From contig NZ_QMIE01000002.1 of NCBI RefSeq assembly GCF_007625075.1, positions 373,873 to 437,872 of the forward strand: a DNA stretch of 64,000 nt, read 5' to 3'. The notes beneath the pieces were generated by a model that was not told where the DNA came from, did not search any database, and saw nothing but the letters and a program-made list of their open reading frames with translations. Below, piece after piece: positions 45,613-54,883 of this stretch. How positions within the stretch are numbered: position 1 is the first letter of the stretch; the number at the start of each line of letters is the position of its first letter. The DNA is from Oceanidesulfovibrio indonesiensis (GTDB lineage Bacteria; Desulfobacterota; Desulfovibrionia; Desulfovibrionales; Desulfovibrionaceae). Both the position numbers and the translations under genes were made by a program.

Positions 45613-47088
45613 ATGATGCGCGCCATGAATATCCGCACAATATCGATGGCTGAGTGCCGTAGCGGAGTTGTGTTGTACGTCTGGGCCGGTTGCCTGGCGT
45701 TGCTCCTTTCGTCCGGATGCTCGCGTTGGGTTGTCGAGGAAGGCGTGCTGGAGCACTGCCATGTCTGCCTGGAGGGCAAGGGAGACCAGGACGGCACTGC
45801 GCCTGGCCACGCATATGCCTGGGACAACGGCAACGGACTGCGCGCCTGTCTCGAACGGGTCATGGACGGCGGCGCCGTGCATCTGGCCCATTCGGACGAG
45901 TATTTCCTCGACGGGACGATCCGACTGGAGTTTGACGACTCCGAGGGCAAGTCCATAGCCATTATCGGCAGCGGCAAGTCCGCACCAGGCGGCGACTATG
46001 GCAGATCGGTCCCGTCGGTCAGCAATGAGTGGCCCAGAATAGTCGGAACCCGGCGCACCTCGGACTTTGGCGAGGGCGGCAACACGTTTATCCGTATCGA
46101 AAAGGGCGTGGCAAACCTGACGCTGAGCAAGCTGCGCCTGGAGAAGTTCAATACGGTTGTCAGCGTTGGGAGCAGAAAGAGATCGACCCAGCCGGTCACC
46201 GCCGACATTGCCGATCTGGATGTGGACTACGCGCGCGAAGTGATATCAATCTTCGGGCCGGACAAAAACGCGCGGCTGAGCGGCTGGAGCATACGTCGTA
46301 TCCATGCGCAGGGGATCTCCAAACGCCTGCTCCGCGCCGAGGGGCTCTCCAACTCCACAGTCGAAGATGTCTACGCGGACAGCATGAGCCGGCGCGGCGT
46401 CCATTACAAGAACGACTGGGCGTTCCTGTTGCATTTCAACGGTCCGTCACATGACATACAAGTCAATCGATTCATCGGAAAAAATCCTGCGCAGGAACAG
46501 GAAAAGTACGCCAATGGAGATTGCTTCTCTTGTGAGAACCAAACGGAGAATATTTCGCTACGCAATGTCATGTGTTTTTATCCTATGGACTCGGGATTCG
46601 ACATCAAGGGAAAGAATCATACGGTAACGAATGCAGCAGTATTCAATTTCGGAAACCGCGCATTCCGCGTCTGGAACGGTCCGGTTCATTTCGACAACAT
46701 CATCGCAGCATATAGTGGCTTCGGTGACAGGGTTTCGGACGCACGGGGGTCGAATGCAGGACTGTGGACCAAAGGCGAGACATCTGTACGCAACTATACG
46801 TCGCTGAACAATGACGCGCCGATCATGATAGATGAAGGCGGTTCCATCAAGGTCGAGGACTCCATCTACATGCTCACGCGCGGCTTTCTGCACAACACGC
46901 TCAGTCCAGTGTTCGAGGCGGACGGAAAGTATGAAGAGGGAAACGTTATTCGCAAACGGGAAGATGGAGAAGCAGACACGCATTTTCCCCGTGATGACGA
47001 CCCGCAGATCATGCGCGGCTTCAACATAACGTCAAATATCGTCAACGAGAAGGGAGCCGGGTTCCTGGGATTCCAAGGACAACGATGA
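45613..47088 (+). CDS. Parallel beta-helix lipoprotein of the EPS locus (491 aa)
   Basis: A lipoprotein: the signal ends in LLLSSGC, so it is anchored to a membrane. AAAGG precedes the start; alternative Met starts occur within 4 codons. The chain has many short beta repeats with N/D ladders (LTLSKLRLEKFNTVV, DIQVNRFIGKN, ISLRNVMCFY, HTVTNAAVFNFGN), the pattern of right-handed parallel beta-helix (pectate-lyase-like or epimerase-like) proteins. Cys pairs CFSC and others may form disulfides. Such proteins near EPS operons are often polysaccharide lyases, hydrolases or epimerases. A catalytic site cannot be named by eye. Confidence 0.8.
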   Translation: MMRAMNIRTISMAECRSGVVLYVWAGCLALLLSSGCSRWVVEEGVLEHCHVCLEGKGDQDGTAPGHAYAWDNGNGLRACLERVMDGGAVHLAHSDEYFLDGTIRLEFDDSEGKSIAIIGSGKSAPGGDYGRSVPSVSNEWPRIVGTRRTSDFGEGGNTFIRIEKGVANLTLSKLRLEKFNTVVSVGSRKRSTQPVTADIADLDVDYAREVISIFGPDKNARLSGWSIRRIHAQGISKRLLRAEGLSNSTVEDVYADSMSRRGVHYKNDWAFLLHFNGPSHDIQVNRFIGKNPAQEQEKYANGDCFSCENQTENISLRNVMCFYPMDSGFDIKGKNHTVTNAAVFNFGNRAFRVWNGPVHFDNIIAAYSGFGDRVSDARGSNAGLWTKGETSVRNYTSLNNDAPIMIDEGGSIKVEDSIYMLTRGFLHNTLSPVFEADGKYEEGNVIRKREDGEADTHFPRDDDPQIMRGFNITSNIVNEKGAGFLGFQGQR

Positions 47089-47104
47089 CAATCCACGATC
47101 GCTC

Positions 47105-48343
47105 ATGAAAATATTGCTCGTCAACAAGTACCACTATGTCACTGGCGGACCTGAAAGCTACATGTTCAATGTCATGGAGAAGCTGGAAGATCTCGGCCAT
47201 GAAGTATATCCGTTGTGTCTGGATGTTGAAGGCAACATAAAGTCAGAGTATTCCAGGTATTTCATCAGGTCGCCATATCCAGGAAAAAAGAGCCATCATG
47301 CGGCAGGTGGCGGACCGCTCGTAGCAGCGAAACTGTTCTTCAGATCGATCTACTCAGTGGAAGCAGCTCGCAAGGCGCAGCAGATGATTTCGGACTACGA
47401 TATCGACGTCGTTTACTGCCTGAACATCGCCAACTACATTTCTCCAAGCGTGATCCACGTGGGCAGGAAAAACGGCAAGCGTGTGCTGCACAGATTGTCG
47501 GACTACAATCTTCTGTGTCCGCAACAGTACTTCTTCAAGAACCGTCAGGTATGTCTGGAATGCAAGGGCAATCTCCTCCGTGCGATTCCGGACAGATGCG
47601 TCAAACAATCCCTGGCAGCGACAGTCGGCCGGGTCATCTCCATGAAGCTGCACAGGCTTATGAAACTGTACGAGCAGGTGGATGCATTCGTCTGCCCCTC
47701 GTCTTTCATGCGAGATCAGCTGGTGGACATGGGATTCGGCGAGGACAAGGTCCACTATCTGCCCAGCCTCGTAAACGTGGAGAAGCGCCTGGACGAGAAG
47801 GATCTGCGCACGGAGCGCAGCTTCGTCCTCTATCTCGGCCGGCTCAGCGCGGAAAAGGGATTGGATTGCCTGCTGGACGCCATGGACATGGAAGGCAACG
47901 AGAGCATTCCACTTGTGCTGGCCGGCGCCGGCCCGGACTACGAGGCGCTCACCGAACAGGCCAAAGGGTTGAAAAACCGGAATATAGAGTTCCGGGGCTT
48001 TGTGGAGCGCGAGGAGTTGGACGACCTGCTTCGACGCAGCGCGTTCACCGTGGCGCCATCCATCTGGCACGACAATGCGCCCATGTCCGTGTTCGAATCC
48101 CTGGCAGCGGGCAAGCCGATCATCGCCACTCCGCTTGGAGGATTGCGCGACCAGGTGGGCAACGAGGAAGCCGGTCTGTTTGCGGAACCCAATGACGCAC
48201 TGTCCCTGGGCAGGGCGATCAACCGTCTCTGGCATGACGATGCACTGCGGGCGACGTTGTCGCGCGGCGCCCTCAACCGTTTCAGGACGCATTTCGATCC
48301 GGACATGCATATGCAGGCACTTCTTAAACTGATGAACGCATAG
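47105..48343 (+). CDS. GT4 family glycosyltransferase (EPS locus)
   Basis: A 412-residue GT-B transferase beginning MKILLVNKYHYVTGGPESYM, the GT4 N-terminal strand. The C-terminal half has LYLGRLSAEKGLDCLLDAM, LVLAGAGPDYEALTEQAKGL and MSVFESLAAGKPIIATPLGG, with the E-x7-E pattern in FE...GKP for nucleotide-sugar binding. A Cys-rich patch (CPQQYF, CLECKG) around residues 135-160 is an insert seen in some GT4 proteins. It would add a sugar to the lipid-linked repeat unit. Confidence 0.92.
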   Translation: MKILLVNKYHYVTGGPESYMFNVMEKLEDLGHEVYPLCLDVEGNIKSEYSRYFIRSPYPGKKSHHAAGGGPLVAAKLFFRSIYSVEAARKAQQMISDYDIDVVYCLNIANYISPSVIHVGRKNGKRVLHRLSDYNLLCPQQYFFKNRQVCLECKGNLLRAIPDRCVKQSLAATVGRVISMKLHRLMKLYEQVDAFVCPSSFMRDQLVDMGFGEDKVHYLPSLVNVEKRLDEKDLRTERSFVLYLGRLSAEKGLDCLLDAMDMEGNESIPLVLAGAGPDYEALTEQAKGLKNRNIEFRGFVEREELDDLLRRSAFTVAPSIWHDNAPMSVFESLAAGKPIIATPLGGLRDQVGNEEAGLFAEPNDALSLGRAINRLWHDDALRATLSRGALNRFRTHFDPDMHMQALLKLMNA

Positions 48344-48383
48344 CAGGATTTTGAATACGACCGATTGTTGCGTTGCTCCACAC

Positions 48384-48434
48384 GGACCAAACCATCTCGT
48401 GTTTGAAAAGGCGCTTCGCCCTTGGTCCATTTTT
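48384..48434 (+). terminator. Candidate terminator after first GT4 gene
   Basis: GGACCAA (48384-48390) and TTGGTCC (48422-48428) close a loop that contains a GGCG-CTT-CGCC hairpin, followed by ATTTTT. The stem is short and the loop long, so this is a moderate call. Confidence 0.4.
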
Positions 48435-48508
48435 GGCGACATGCATTCGAACCTGTTTGAGCAGTCTGCAAAGTCTTTTTTTCAATGGTTAGACAGCAAC
48501 GGGTGTCC

Positions 48509-49606
48509 ATGAAAATATTCGTGACAGGTCTCCGCGGTTTTCCGGATGTTCCAGGCGGCGTAGAGCGACATTGCGAAGAGTTGTACCCGCGCATTGCAGC
48601 AAAGGGGCACGAGGTTGTCGCCGCTGTGCGCGCTCCGTACCAGACGTACGACGGCGAACGGTGGCGCGGCGTTGCATTCGTGTCCCTCGATTGCCCCACG
48701 AGTACGCGGTTCGAAGCAATCACCCACACGTTCAAAGCCATGCTCGCCGCCCGAAGGCACAAGCCGGACATCGTGCACATCCACGCCATAGGCCCATCGC
48801 TGCTCGCGCCGCTGGGGCGCTTCCTGGGCATGCGTATTGTCTCTACCCATCACGGACACGACTACAATCGCGAGAAGTGGGGCGGTTTCGCCAAGCGGAT
48901 GCTCAAGCTCGGCGAGTGGCTCGGCTGCAAATTTTCCAACCGCGTCATCGTCATCTCCGAGAGCATCCGGAACGTGCTGGCGGAAAAACACGGCTGCGAG
49001 CGCACCACCGTCATCCCCAACGGCGTCACGGTGCGCGCGCGGGTCAGCACGACGGACTATCTGGAGCGGCTTGGCGTGGAGCCGGGCGGGTACGTCCTGG
49101 CAGTGTCACGACTGGTGCCGGAGAAAGGGCTGCATGATCTCATCGAAGCGTTCGAGCATGCTCCGGAAGGCATGAAGCTCGTCATAGCCGGAGACTCGGA
49201 TCATGATTCCGAATACAAGCGCAAACTCGTCGAAACTGCCGAGCAGAACGAACGCATCATCATGCCCGGCTACGTGCGCGGCAATGATCTTGCCGAGCTA
49301 TACTCCCACGCTCGGTTGTTCGTGCTGCCGTCCTACCATGAGGGACTGCCCATCGTCGCGCTGGAGGCCATGAGCTACGGCCTGCCGCTGCTGCTGTCGG
49401 ACATCGTGCCGAACAAGGACGTAGGGTTGCCCGAGCGCCACTACTATCCGGTGGGCGATGCGGACGCTCTTGCCACGCACATGAAGCGCATGCTTGGCGA
49501 AGTGCACGAGGAAGGGGCGTTCGAGGAGATGGTACGCACAAAGTACGACTGGGACGTTATCGCCGGTCGGACCGAGCAGGTTTACCGAGAGGTTGCAGGC
49601 GTCTGA
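48509..49606 (+). CDS. GT4 family glycosyltransferase (EPS locus, second)
   Basis: A 365-residue GT-B transferase starting MKIFVTGLRGFPDVPGGVER, the pattern of alpha-glycosyltransferases that bind the nucleotide sugar after GGVE. Later blocks: VSRLVPEKGLHDLIEAFEHA, LVIAGDSDHDSEYKRKL and LPSYHEGLPIVALEAMSYGL. An upstream in-frame start (8 codons earlier) is possible; this start aligns with the fold. It ends 14 bp before the end of the convergent HD-GYP gene and closes the EPS locus. Confidence 0.92.
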   Translation: MKIFVTGLRGFPDVPGGVERHCEELYPRIAAKGHEVVAAVRAPYQTYDGERWRGVAFVSLDCPTSTRFEAITHTFKAMLAARRHKPDIVHIHAIGPSLLAPLGRFLGMRIVSTHHGHDYNREKWGGFAKRMLKLGEWLGCKFSNRVIVISESIRNVLAEKHGCERTTVIPNGVTVRARVSTTDYLERLGVEPGGYVLAVSRLVPEKGLHDLIEAFEHAPEGMKLVIAGDSDHDSEYKRKLVETAEQNERIIMPGYVRGNDLAELYSHARLFVLPSYHEGLPIVALEAMSYGLPLLLSDIVPNKDVGLPERHYYPVGDADALATHMKRMLGEVHEEGAFEEMVRTKYDWDVIAGRTEQVYREVAGV

Positions 49607-49620
49607 CGGGCGAGGGGGGG

Positions 49621-51606
49621 TCAGTCGTTTGGCGGGTCGTCGCTGCCGCGCGCGATGCGGTCGAACTCTTCCTCGCAGGCCAGAAACGCCGCCACGATAT
49701 CCGGATCGAAGTGCGTGCCGCTGCCATCAACGATGACCTCGCGTGCTTTTTCGTGGCTGTACGGTTTCTTGTAGAGCCGACTGCTCACCAGCGCGTCGTA
49801 GACGTCCGCCAGGGCCATGAGCCTGCCGGACAGGGGGATCTCCGTCCCGCGCAGCCCCCGCGGATATCCGGAGCCGTCCCACCGCTCATGGTGCGTCATG
49901 GCGATTTCCTTGGCCATAGCGAGAAATTCGCCCCCGTCACTGCTTTCCACGGCGGCCTCCATGATGGCGTGTCCGTGCTCCGCATGCTTCTTCATCAATT
50001 CGAACTCGGACTCCGTGAGCTGTCCCGGCTTGAGCAGGATGCTGTCCGGCATGGCCACCTTGCCCACGTCGTGGAGCGGCGCCGAGAGGTAGAGCAGCTC
50101 GATGTATTCCTGAGAAATACCATGTGTTCCGCGCCGTGCGAGTTGTTCTGCCAGCATGCGCACGTACTTCTGGGTCCTGGAGATATGGCCGCCGGTGTAC
50201 GGGTCGCGTTTTTCGGCTACGGCCGCCATGGATGAAAGCGTCTGTCGCTGGGCACGCACCAGCCGCCGCAGGCTGGCCAGGGAACGCCGGTTCTCCGCGA
50301 TGTACAAAATTGTGGACAGCGCCATGAGCAGGATGAATGCGGTGGCTACAGGTCCGGCCGCCGAAAGATAGACATGTTCCAAGCGAAACAGCATACCGGA
50401 CATGCCAAGAAAGAACGCCCCCGTGAGGAGCGCCCCCAGGGCGGCAGCCGCAGGCGTGACGCAGGCGAACAGGGCGGTGACCGCGGCGCCGGCGGCCATG
50501 GTGGCGAAGATGTGGTAGAACCCGTTCCAGCTCGGCACGCGAGGCACGCTTCCTGCCAGGATGTTGGATATCAGCGTCGCCTGGGTCTCCGCGCCGGAAA
50601 GATGCGCATCAGAGCTGGTGTGGTGCAGGTCGTTGAGCCCGGCGGCTGAAGACCCCACGAGGACATGACGCCCGGCGAGCGGGCTCGGTATGCCGGCGCT
50701 TTGCAGTACGGATTTCGCGGAATAGGACGTAACCGATCTGGCAGGTCCATAGAATCGCAGCAGGGCATGGCCTTCCCGCGTTATGGGGATGCTGAGCCCG
50801 CCGACCCGAATGAAGAGGCCGTAGAAGTCCCGGTCGATGGCGATGGAGTCCGCACTCTCGTGCATCATGACAAGTGCCAGGGTGAAGCTCGGGTAGAGGA
50901 CGCCGGCATGTTCGATGAGCAGCGGCAACCTGCGCAGGCGGCCGTCCGGATCTGGCTGGGTGTTGATAAACCCCGCGGAGCTCAGCCCGCGCTGGATGGG
51001 CGGCACGTTGCATAACACGCCGCCGGCCTGGGGAGGATGGAGCGCGCCGATAGCGCCGGCTACGCGGAGTGGCTCCAGCAAGCAGCCCGTGTCCGCGCCA
51101 TGCTCCATGAACGTGAAGTAGACCGAGCCCAGAACCGGCGCCTTGCTCAGCACATGGCCCAGGTAGCCGTCGTTGTCCTCCAGCCCATCGGGAATGCCCG
51201 TGAAGCCGATGTCGAGGCCGAAATCCCGGCGAAACCGCTGGCGCATGGAAGCGAGGGAGCTCTGGTCGGTCTCAGCGAAAAGGATATCGACGCCGATGGA
51301 GGCGGGTTGCGCGGATGCGATCTTCTCTATCAGGGCTGCCATGCGGTAGCGCGGCCAGGGCCATTGGCCGACGGCGGCTATGGACGCGTCGTCGATGTCC
51401 ACGACGGCTATGCGGTCATCGGCTTCCGATCGGGCGTTCAGTGATGAAAATGCATCGTAGAGCAGGTTGTCCGCCAGCGGAACCGGTGGCGCGCGCATCC
51501 CTGCAAGCACGGCACCGAGCATGGTGCACAAAAGCCCGACCAGGATGACGGTTCTGAGGGGGCGGCCCTGGATGCGGGGCTGGAGTCCGGCCACGGCGCG
51601 TATCAT
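49621..51606 (-). CDS. CHASE2 / HD-GYP cyclic-di-GMP phosphodiesterase
   Basis: A 661-residue membrane signalling protein. Order: N-terminal membrane segment (VILVGLLCTMLGAVLAGM), a periplasmic CHASE2 domain (about 40-330; AVVDIDDASIAAVGQWPWPR and GHALLRFYGPARS), three further membrane segments (about 350-430), and an HD-GYP domain (about 450-650) with LHDVGKVAMPD, THHERWDGSGYPRGL and KKPYSHEKA. The HD residues and GYP are intact, so cyclic-di-GMP hydrolysis is expected. CHASE2 senses an envelope or external signal. It is the last gene of a FecR / OmpA-like / CHASE2 operon on the minus strand. Confidence 0.92.
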   Translation of the reverse strand: MIRAVAGLQPRIQGRPLRTVILVGLLCTMLGAVLAGMRAPPVPLADNLLYDAFSSLNARSEADDRIAVVDIDDASIAAVGQWPWPRYRMAALIEKIASAQPASIGVDILFAETDQSSLASMRQRFRRDFGLDIGFTGIPDGLEDNDGYLGHVLSKAPVLGSVYFTFMEHGADTGCLLEPLRVAGAIGALHPPQAGGVLCNVPPIQRGLSSAGFINTQPDPDGRLRRLPLLIEHAGVLYPSFTLALVMMHESADSIAIDRDFYGLFIRVGGLSIPITREGHALLRFYGPARSVTSYSAKSVLQSAGIPSPLAGRHVLVGSSAAGLNDLHHTSSDAHLSGAETQATLISNILAGSVPRVPSWNGFYHIFATMAAGAAVTALFACVTPAAAALGALLTGAFFLGMSGMLFRLEHVYLSAAGPVATAFILLMALSTILYIAENRRSLASLRRLVRAQRQTLSSMAAVAEKRDPYTGGHISRTQKYVRMLAEQLARRGTHGISQEYIELLYLSAPLHDVGKVAMPDSILLKPGQLTESEFELMKKHAEHGHAIMEAAVESSDGGEFLAMAKEIAMTHHERWDGSGYPRGLRGTEIPLSGRLMALADVYDALVSSRLYKKPYSHEKAREVIVDGSGTHFDPDIVAAFLACEEEFDRIARGSDDPPND

Positions 51607-51613
51607 CGGTCAA

Positions 51614-52204
51614 TCAGCGCAAAAATATTTCGACCCGTCTGTTCCGCGGTTCGTGGGTCTCGTCCGGTGTTGGGATGAGGGGATCGTACTGGCCATGGAA
51701 CGAAGTGAAGATGATGCCGGAGTCGACGCCGTGTTCCAGGAGCTTGTCGCGAATGCGCTCAGCGCGTCGACGCGAGAGGTCCCAGTTGTATGAAGCGTCG
51801 CCGGCGGTGTCCGTATGTCCGATGACGTTTATCTCCACGTGAGGCGTGGTGCGTATTGTCTCGGCGATGTCCGGAAAGCGGGATGCCGACGGGCGGTCCA
51901 GGGTAGTGGTTTCCGAGTGGAAATACAGATTGAAGCTTTTGGGTGGCAGTGGTTCGGCGCGAAGGGCCGTGGAGAAGTCGCGGTCGATGTCGTGCGCACT
52001 CATGAGCCTCACCTTGGACGGCGTGTCCAGAAGCCAGACCTCAGTGTATGCGTTCGGCGTGTCGAGCAACTGGCTCGTACGGTCAGTGGCAACCTCCACG
52101 GCGCCTACCTTGCCGGCCTCGTCGGGCAGCAGCACAACGGTTGTCTTGGGTGCGCATCCTGAAGCCAGCAGCAGGACAATGCTGAGAAAGAACGCGAATC
52201 GCAT
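51614..52204 (-). CDS. OmpA-family lipoprotein
   Basis: A 196-residue lipoprotein: MRFAFFLSIVLLLASGC. The C-terminal OmpA domain (about 85-196) has INVIGHTDTAGDASYNWDLS then RRRAERIRDKLLEHGV, the standard peptidoglycan-binding block, and it ends NRRVEIFLR. Such lipoproteins tether the outer membrane to peptidoglycan. The gene sits 7 bp before the CHASE2/HD-GYP gene and 9 bp after the FecR-type gene. Confidence 0.92.
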   Translation of the reverse strand: MRFAFFLSIVLLLASGCAPKTTVVLLPDEAGKVGAVEVATDRTSQLLDTPNAYTEVWLLDTPSKVRLMSAHDIDRDFSTALRAEPLPPKSFNLYFHSETTTLDRPSASRFPDIAETIRTTPHVEINVIGHTDTAGDASYNWDLSRRRAERIRDKLLEHGVDSGIIFTSFHGQYDPLIPTPDETHEPRNRRVEIFLR

Positions 52205-52213
52205 GCGACGTGC

Positions 52214-52651
52214 CTACTCGACGTTGATCAGGAACCGCGTGCCCCGAACCCCGACCGTAGCGCGCGGTGTGCGTATCTTGATGGCATTGGGTTTGAGCAT
52301 TCCGATTTTTCCGGAAGAGTACACGGCGGATCCTCGTTTCATGTAGACGTCGAAGGCGTATCGGTCTTCAAGCGGATCGAAGATATAATGGTCGATCCGG
52401 CATTCCGTGCCAGCCCCCACACCAAGGCGCGTGCCGTCCAGAAACATGATGCCCACGGAGCTGTCTGACCCTGTGCGGATGACGTCGCCCTTGAACAACC
52501 TGGCGCCGGCTTCTACCGGTGAGGTTTCGCCGTCACGCACGACGGTCACCGATCCTTGCGGCGTTTTGGCAGTCGCCACGTGTTCCTGCGCCAGCGCCCA
52601 TCCCGGAATGAACACGAGGACGATGAGCGCAGCGAAAAATCGTAGAACCAT
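52214..52651 (-). CDS. FecR-domain secreted protein (145 aa)
   Basis: The ATG at 52651 has GGGGG upstream and opens a signal peptide (MVLRFFAALIVLVFIPGWALA). The FecR domain fills the rest: ARLFKGDVIRTGSDSSVGIM, RLGVGAGTECRIDHY and RTPRATVGVRGTRFLI. Periplasmic or secreted FecR-only proteins occur next to CHASE2 signalling proteins in several deltaproteobacteria. It is first in the operon. Confidence 0.9.
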   Translation of the reverse strand: MVLRFFAALIVLVFIPGWALAQEHVATAKTPQGSVTVVRDGETSPVEAGARLFKGDVIRTGSDSSVGIMFLDGTRLGVGAGTECRIDHYIFDPLEDRYAFDVYMKRGSAVYSSGKIGMLKPNAIKIRTPRATVGVRGTRFLINVE

Positions 52652-52691
52652 GCAGCCCCCAGAACTATGCGCTTTTTGACCCAATCAATCG

Positions 52692-52720
52692 TCTATAGCG
52701 TTTTTTTTAAGGGGGGACAA
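52692..52720 (-). promoter_or_regulatory. Candidate promoter of FecR/OmpA/CHASE2 operon
   Basis: On the minus strand TTGTCC (52720-52715) and TATAGA (52697-52692) have exactly 17 bp between them, about 40 bp before the FecR start. Confidence 0.5.
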
Positions 52721-52873
52721 GGAGTTGGGTGGTAAGCGCGCCAGACTTTTCTTTCAGCTTTGCCTGCGCTCGTGTCCTTATCGTATGCCATTCTCTTTGA
52801 AGGCGCGCCCTGGTTGGCGCATCATTTTCATATCGCTTTGCACTATACTACTGCGCATTATTCAAGTGCGCCC

Positions 52874-54883
52874 CTATGAAGGACTCCTTTTCATCTCATT
52901 GGATGTGGTGAACAGGCCGAGGGCGTTCGTCACTTCGGTATGCTTGCCGAACATGTATAACAAATCACCGGCCTGGAGGACATACATGCCGTCAGGATTT
53001 GGCTCCACATGTCCATCACGGCCCACGGCCACGACAGTCACTCCGTAGTCTCGCCGCAGTGCGAGCTCCTCCAGGGTCTTACCCACGGCGGAGGAGCCCG
53101 GCTCGATGGTCACGCCGCTCACGTCCATGTCCGAGAACCGTCTGTCGAGCTCGATGAGGGGCGATATGGACCGTTCTTCGCGCAGCAGGCTGTAGCCCTC
53201 CGCTCGCATGTCCGCGGCAAGACACTGAATCTGCTGGCGCGGGATCATATAATTGCACAGGACACGCGTGAATATCTCGATGGCGGTCTCGAATTCTTCG
53301 GGAATCACATCCTCGGCGCCGAGCCGGCGCAGTTCCTCGGTTTCGGAGATGAAGCGCGTGCGCGCCACCACGTGGATGGAGGGGTTCAGCTCCTTGGCCG
53401 ATTCGACGATCCGACGCGCGGCGGCGGCATCCGGTATGACCACGGCGAGCACCCGGGCGCTCCCGATGCGGGCGTGCTCCAGCACGGCGTCCTGCGTGGC
53501 GTCGCCGTAAAAGATGGGTATTCCCTTTTTTTTGCCCGCGCGCACAGTGTCCGGGTTCATTTCAATGATCACGTGAGGGATGTCCGCGGTTCGGGCGGCG
53601 CGTTCCAGGCTGCGGCCGCTTATGCCGTACCCCACGATGATGAGATGGTCGCGAGCATCCGTGAAGGCGCCCGATTCTGCGGATTTTTCGGTAGGCCGCC
53701 GCATCAGCGGGGCGAAAATCCGGAACGACTCCAACCTGTCCGCAACAGCGGGAGAAAGGCGCATGGCGAACGGCGTGATGGCCATGGTGGCGATGCTTGC
53801 CGCCAGAAAAAGCTGGTAGGCGTCATTGCCGATAACGCCGTTGTCCAACCCGAGCTTGGCGATTATGAAGGAAAACTCACCGATCTGCGCCAGGGCCAGG
53901 CCAAGCAGTACGGCGGTACGCAGCGGATAGCCGAGAACGATGGCGGCCGATCCGGCGATGACGGCCTTGAACGCGATGATTGCGGCGACGACCAGCAGCA
54001 CCATTGGCAGGTGAGCAAATAGATACGAACTATTCAGCAGCATGCCGATGGAGATGAAGAACAGACTGGTGAACACGTCCCGGAAAGGAATGACCCCTCC
54101 CAGGGCGCTCAGGCTGAACTCCGATTCGGAGATGATCAGGCCGGCGAGGAAGGCGCCCAAAGCCAGAGAAAGCCCTACCTCCGAAGTGAGGAACGCAATG
54201 GATAAGCAGATGGCGAGAGTCGTGATGAGAAAGAGCTCACGGCTTTTGGTGCGCACCACGTTCAGCAACACAGTGGGAACCACGTATCGCGAAAGCAGGA
54301 ACACCACGGCGAGCACGGCAACCGCCTTGACCATGAGCACGAGCAGGGACGAGGCCAGGTTGGCCTCCTGCCCGGCTAAAAACGGCACCAGCAAGATCAT
54401 GGGGATGCTCATCATATCCTGAAAAATCAAGACAGAAAGCGCAACACGGCCGTGTGGAGACTCGATTTGGGATGAGTCCTGCCAGATTTTGAGCACGATG
54501 GTCGTGCAGGATGTCGCGGCGAGAAACCCGAACAGCAAGGCTTGACCGCTGGAATAGTCGAATAGTCTGGAGAAGATGAAAAATACCAGAATGGTTCCGA
54601 ACAGTTGCACTGCGCCGCCAACGAACACCGGCTTCTTGAGTCGGATCAGCTCTTTTGCCGAAAGCTCCAGGCCGATGGTGAAAAGCAGCAGGATGACGCC
54701 CACATCCGCCATGATCTCGACTTCCTCGACAGCCTTGACCAGGCCGAAGCCGTGCGGACCGGCGAGGATGCCCGTGAGCAGGAAGCCGACGATGGCCGGC
54801 ACACGGATCTTGTGAAAAATAAAGATAACGGCGATGGAGAGGCCGAAAATAACGACAAATTCACTGAGAATGGGAAGATCCAT
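52874..54883 (-). CDS. Kef-type monovalent cation:proton antiporter with RCK domains
   Basis: A 669-residue protein. The start at 54883 (MDLPILSEFVVIFGLSIAVI) has GGAG about 9 nt upstream. About 12 membrane segments form the CPA2 antiporter (FLLTGILAGPHGFGLV, LLLFTIGLELSAKELI, SALGGVIPFRDVFTSLFFIS). The TrkA-N (RCK_N) domain is HLIIVGYGISGRSLERAART with NAD-type site GYGISG, and a C-terminal TrkA_C (about 590-665). It exchanges K+ or Na+ for H+. No glutathione-S-binding partner (KefF/G) gene is next to it. Confidence 0.92.
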   Translation of the reverse strand: MDLPILSEFVVIFGLSIAVIFIFHKIRVPAIVGFLLTGILAGPHGFGLVKAVEEVEIMADVGVILLLFTIGLELSAKELIRLKKPVFVGGAVQLFGTILVFFIFSRLFDYSSGQALLFGFLAATSCTTIVLKIWQDSSQIESPHGRVALSVLIFQDMMSIPMILLVPFLAGQEANLASSLLVLMVKAVAVLAVVFLLSRYVVPTVLLNVVRTKSRELFLITTLAICLSIAFLTSEVGLSLALGAFLAGLIISESEFSLSALGGVIPFRDVFTSLFFISIGMLLNSSYLFAHLPMVLLVVAAIIAFKAVIAGSAAIVLGYPLRTAVLLGLALAQIGEFSFIIAKLGLDNGVIGNDAYQLFLAASIATMAITPFAMRLSPAVADRLESFRIFAPLMRRPTEKSAESGAFTDARDHLIIVGYGISGRSLERAARTADIPHVIIEMNPDTVRAGKKKGIPIFYGDATQDAVLEHARIGSARVLAVVIPDAAAARRIVESAKELNPSIHVVARTRFISETEELRRLGAEDVIPEEFETAIEIFTRVLCNYMIPRQQIQCLAADMRAEGYSLLREERSISPLIELDRRFSDMDVSGVTIEPGSSAVGKTLEELALRRDYGVTVVAVGRDGHVEPNPDGMYVLQAGDLLYMFGKHTEVTNALGLFTTSNEMKRSPS

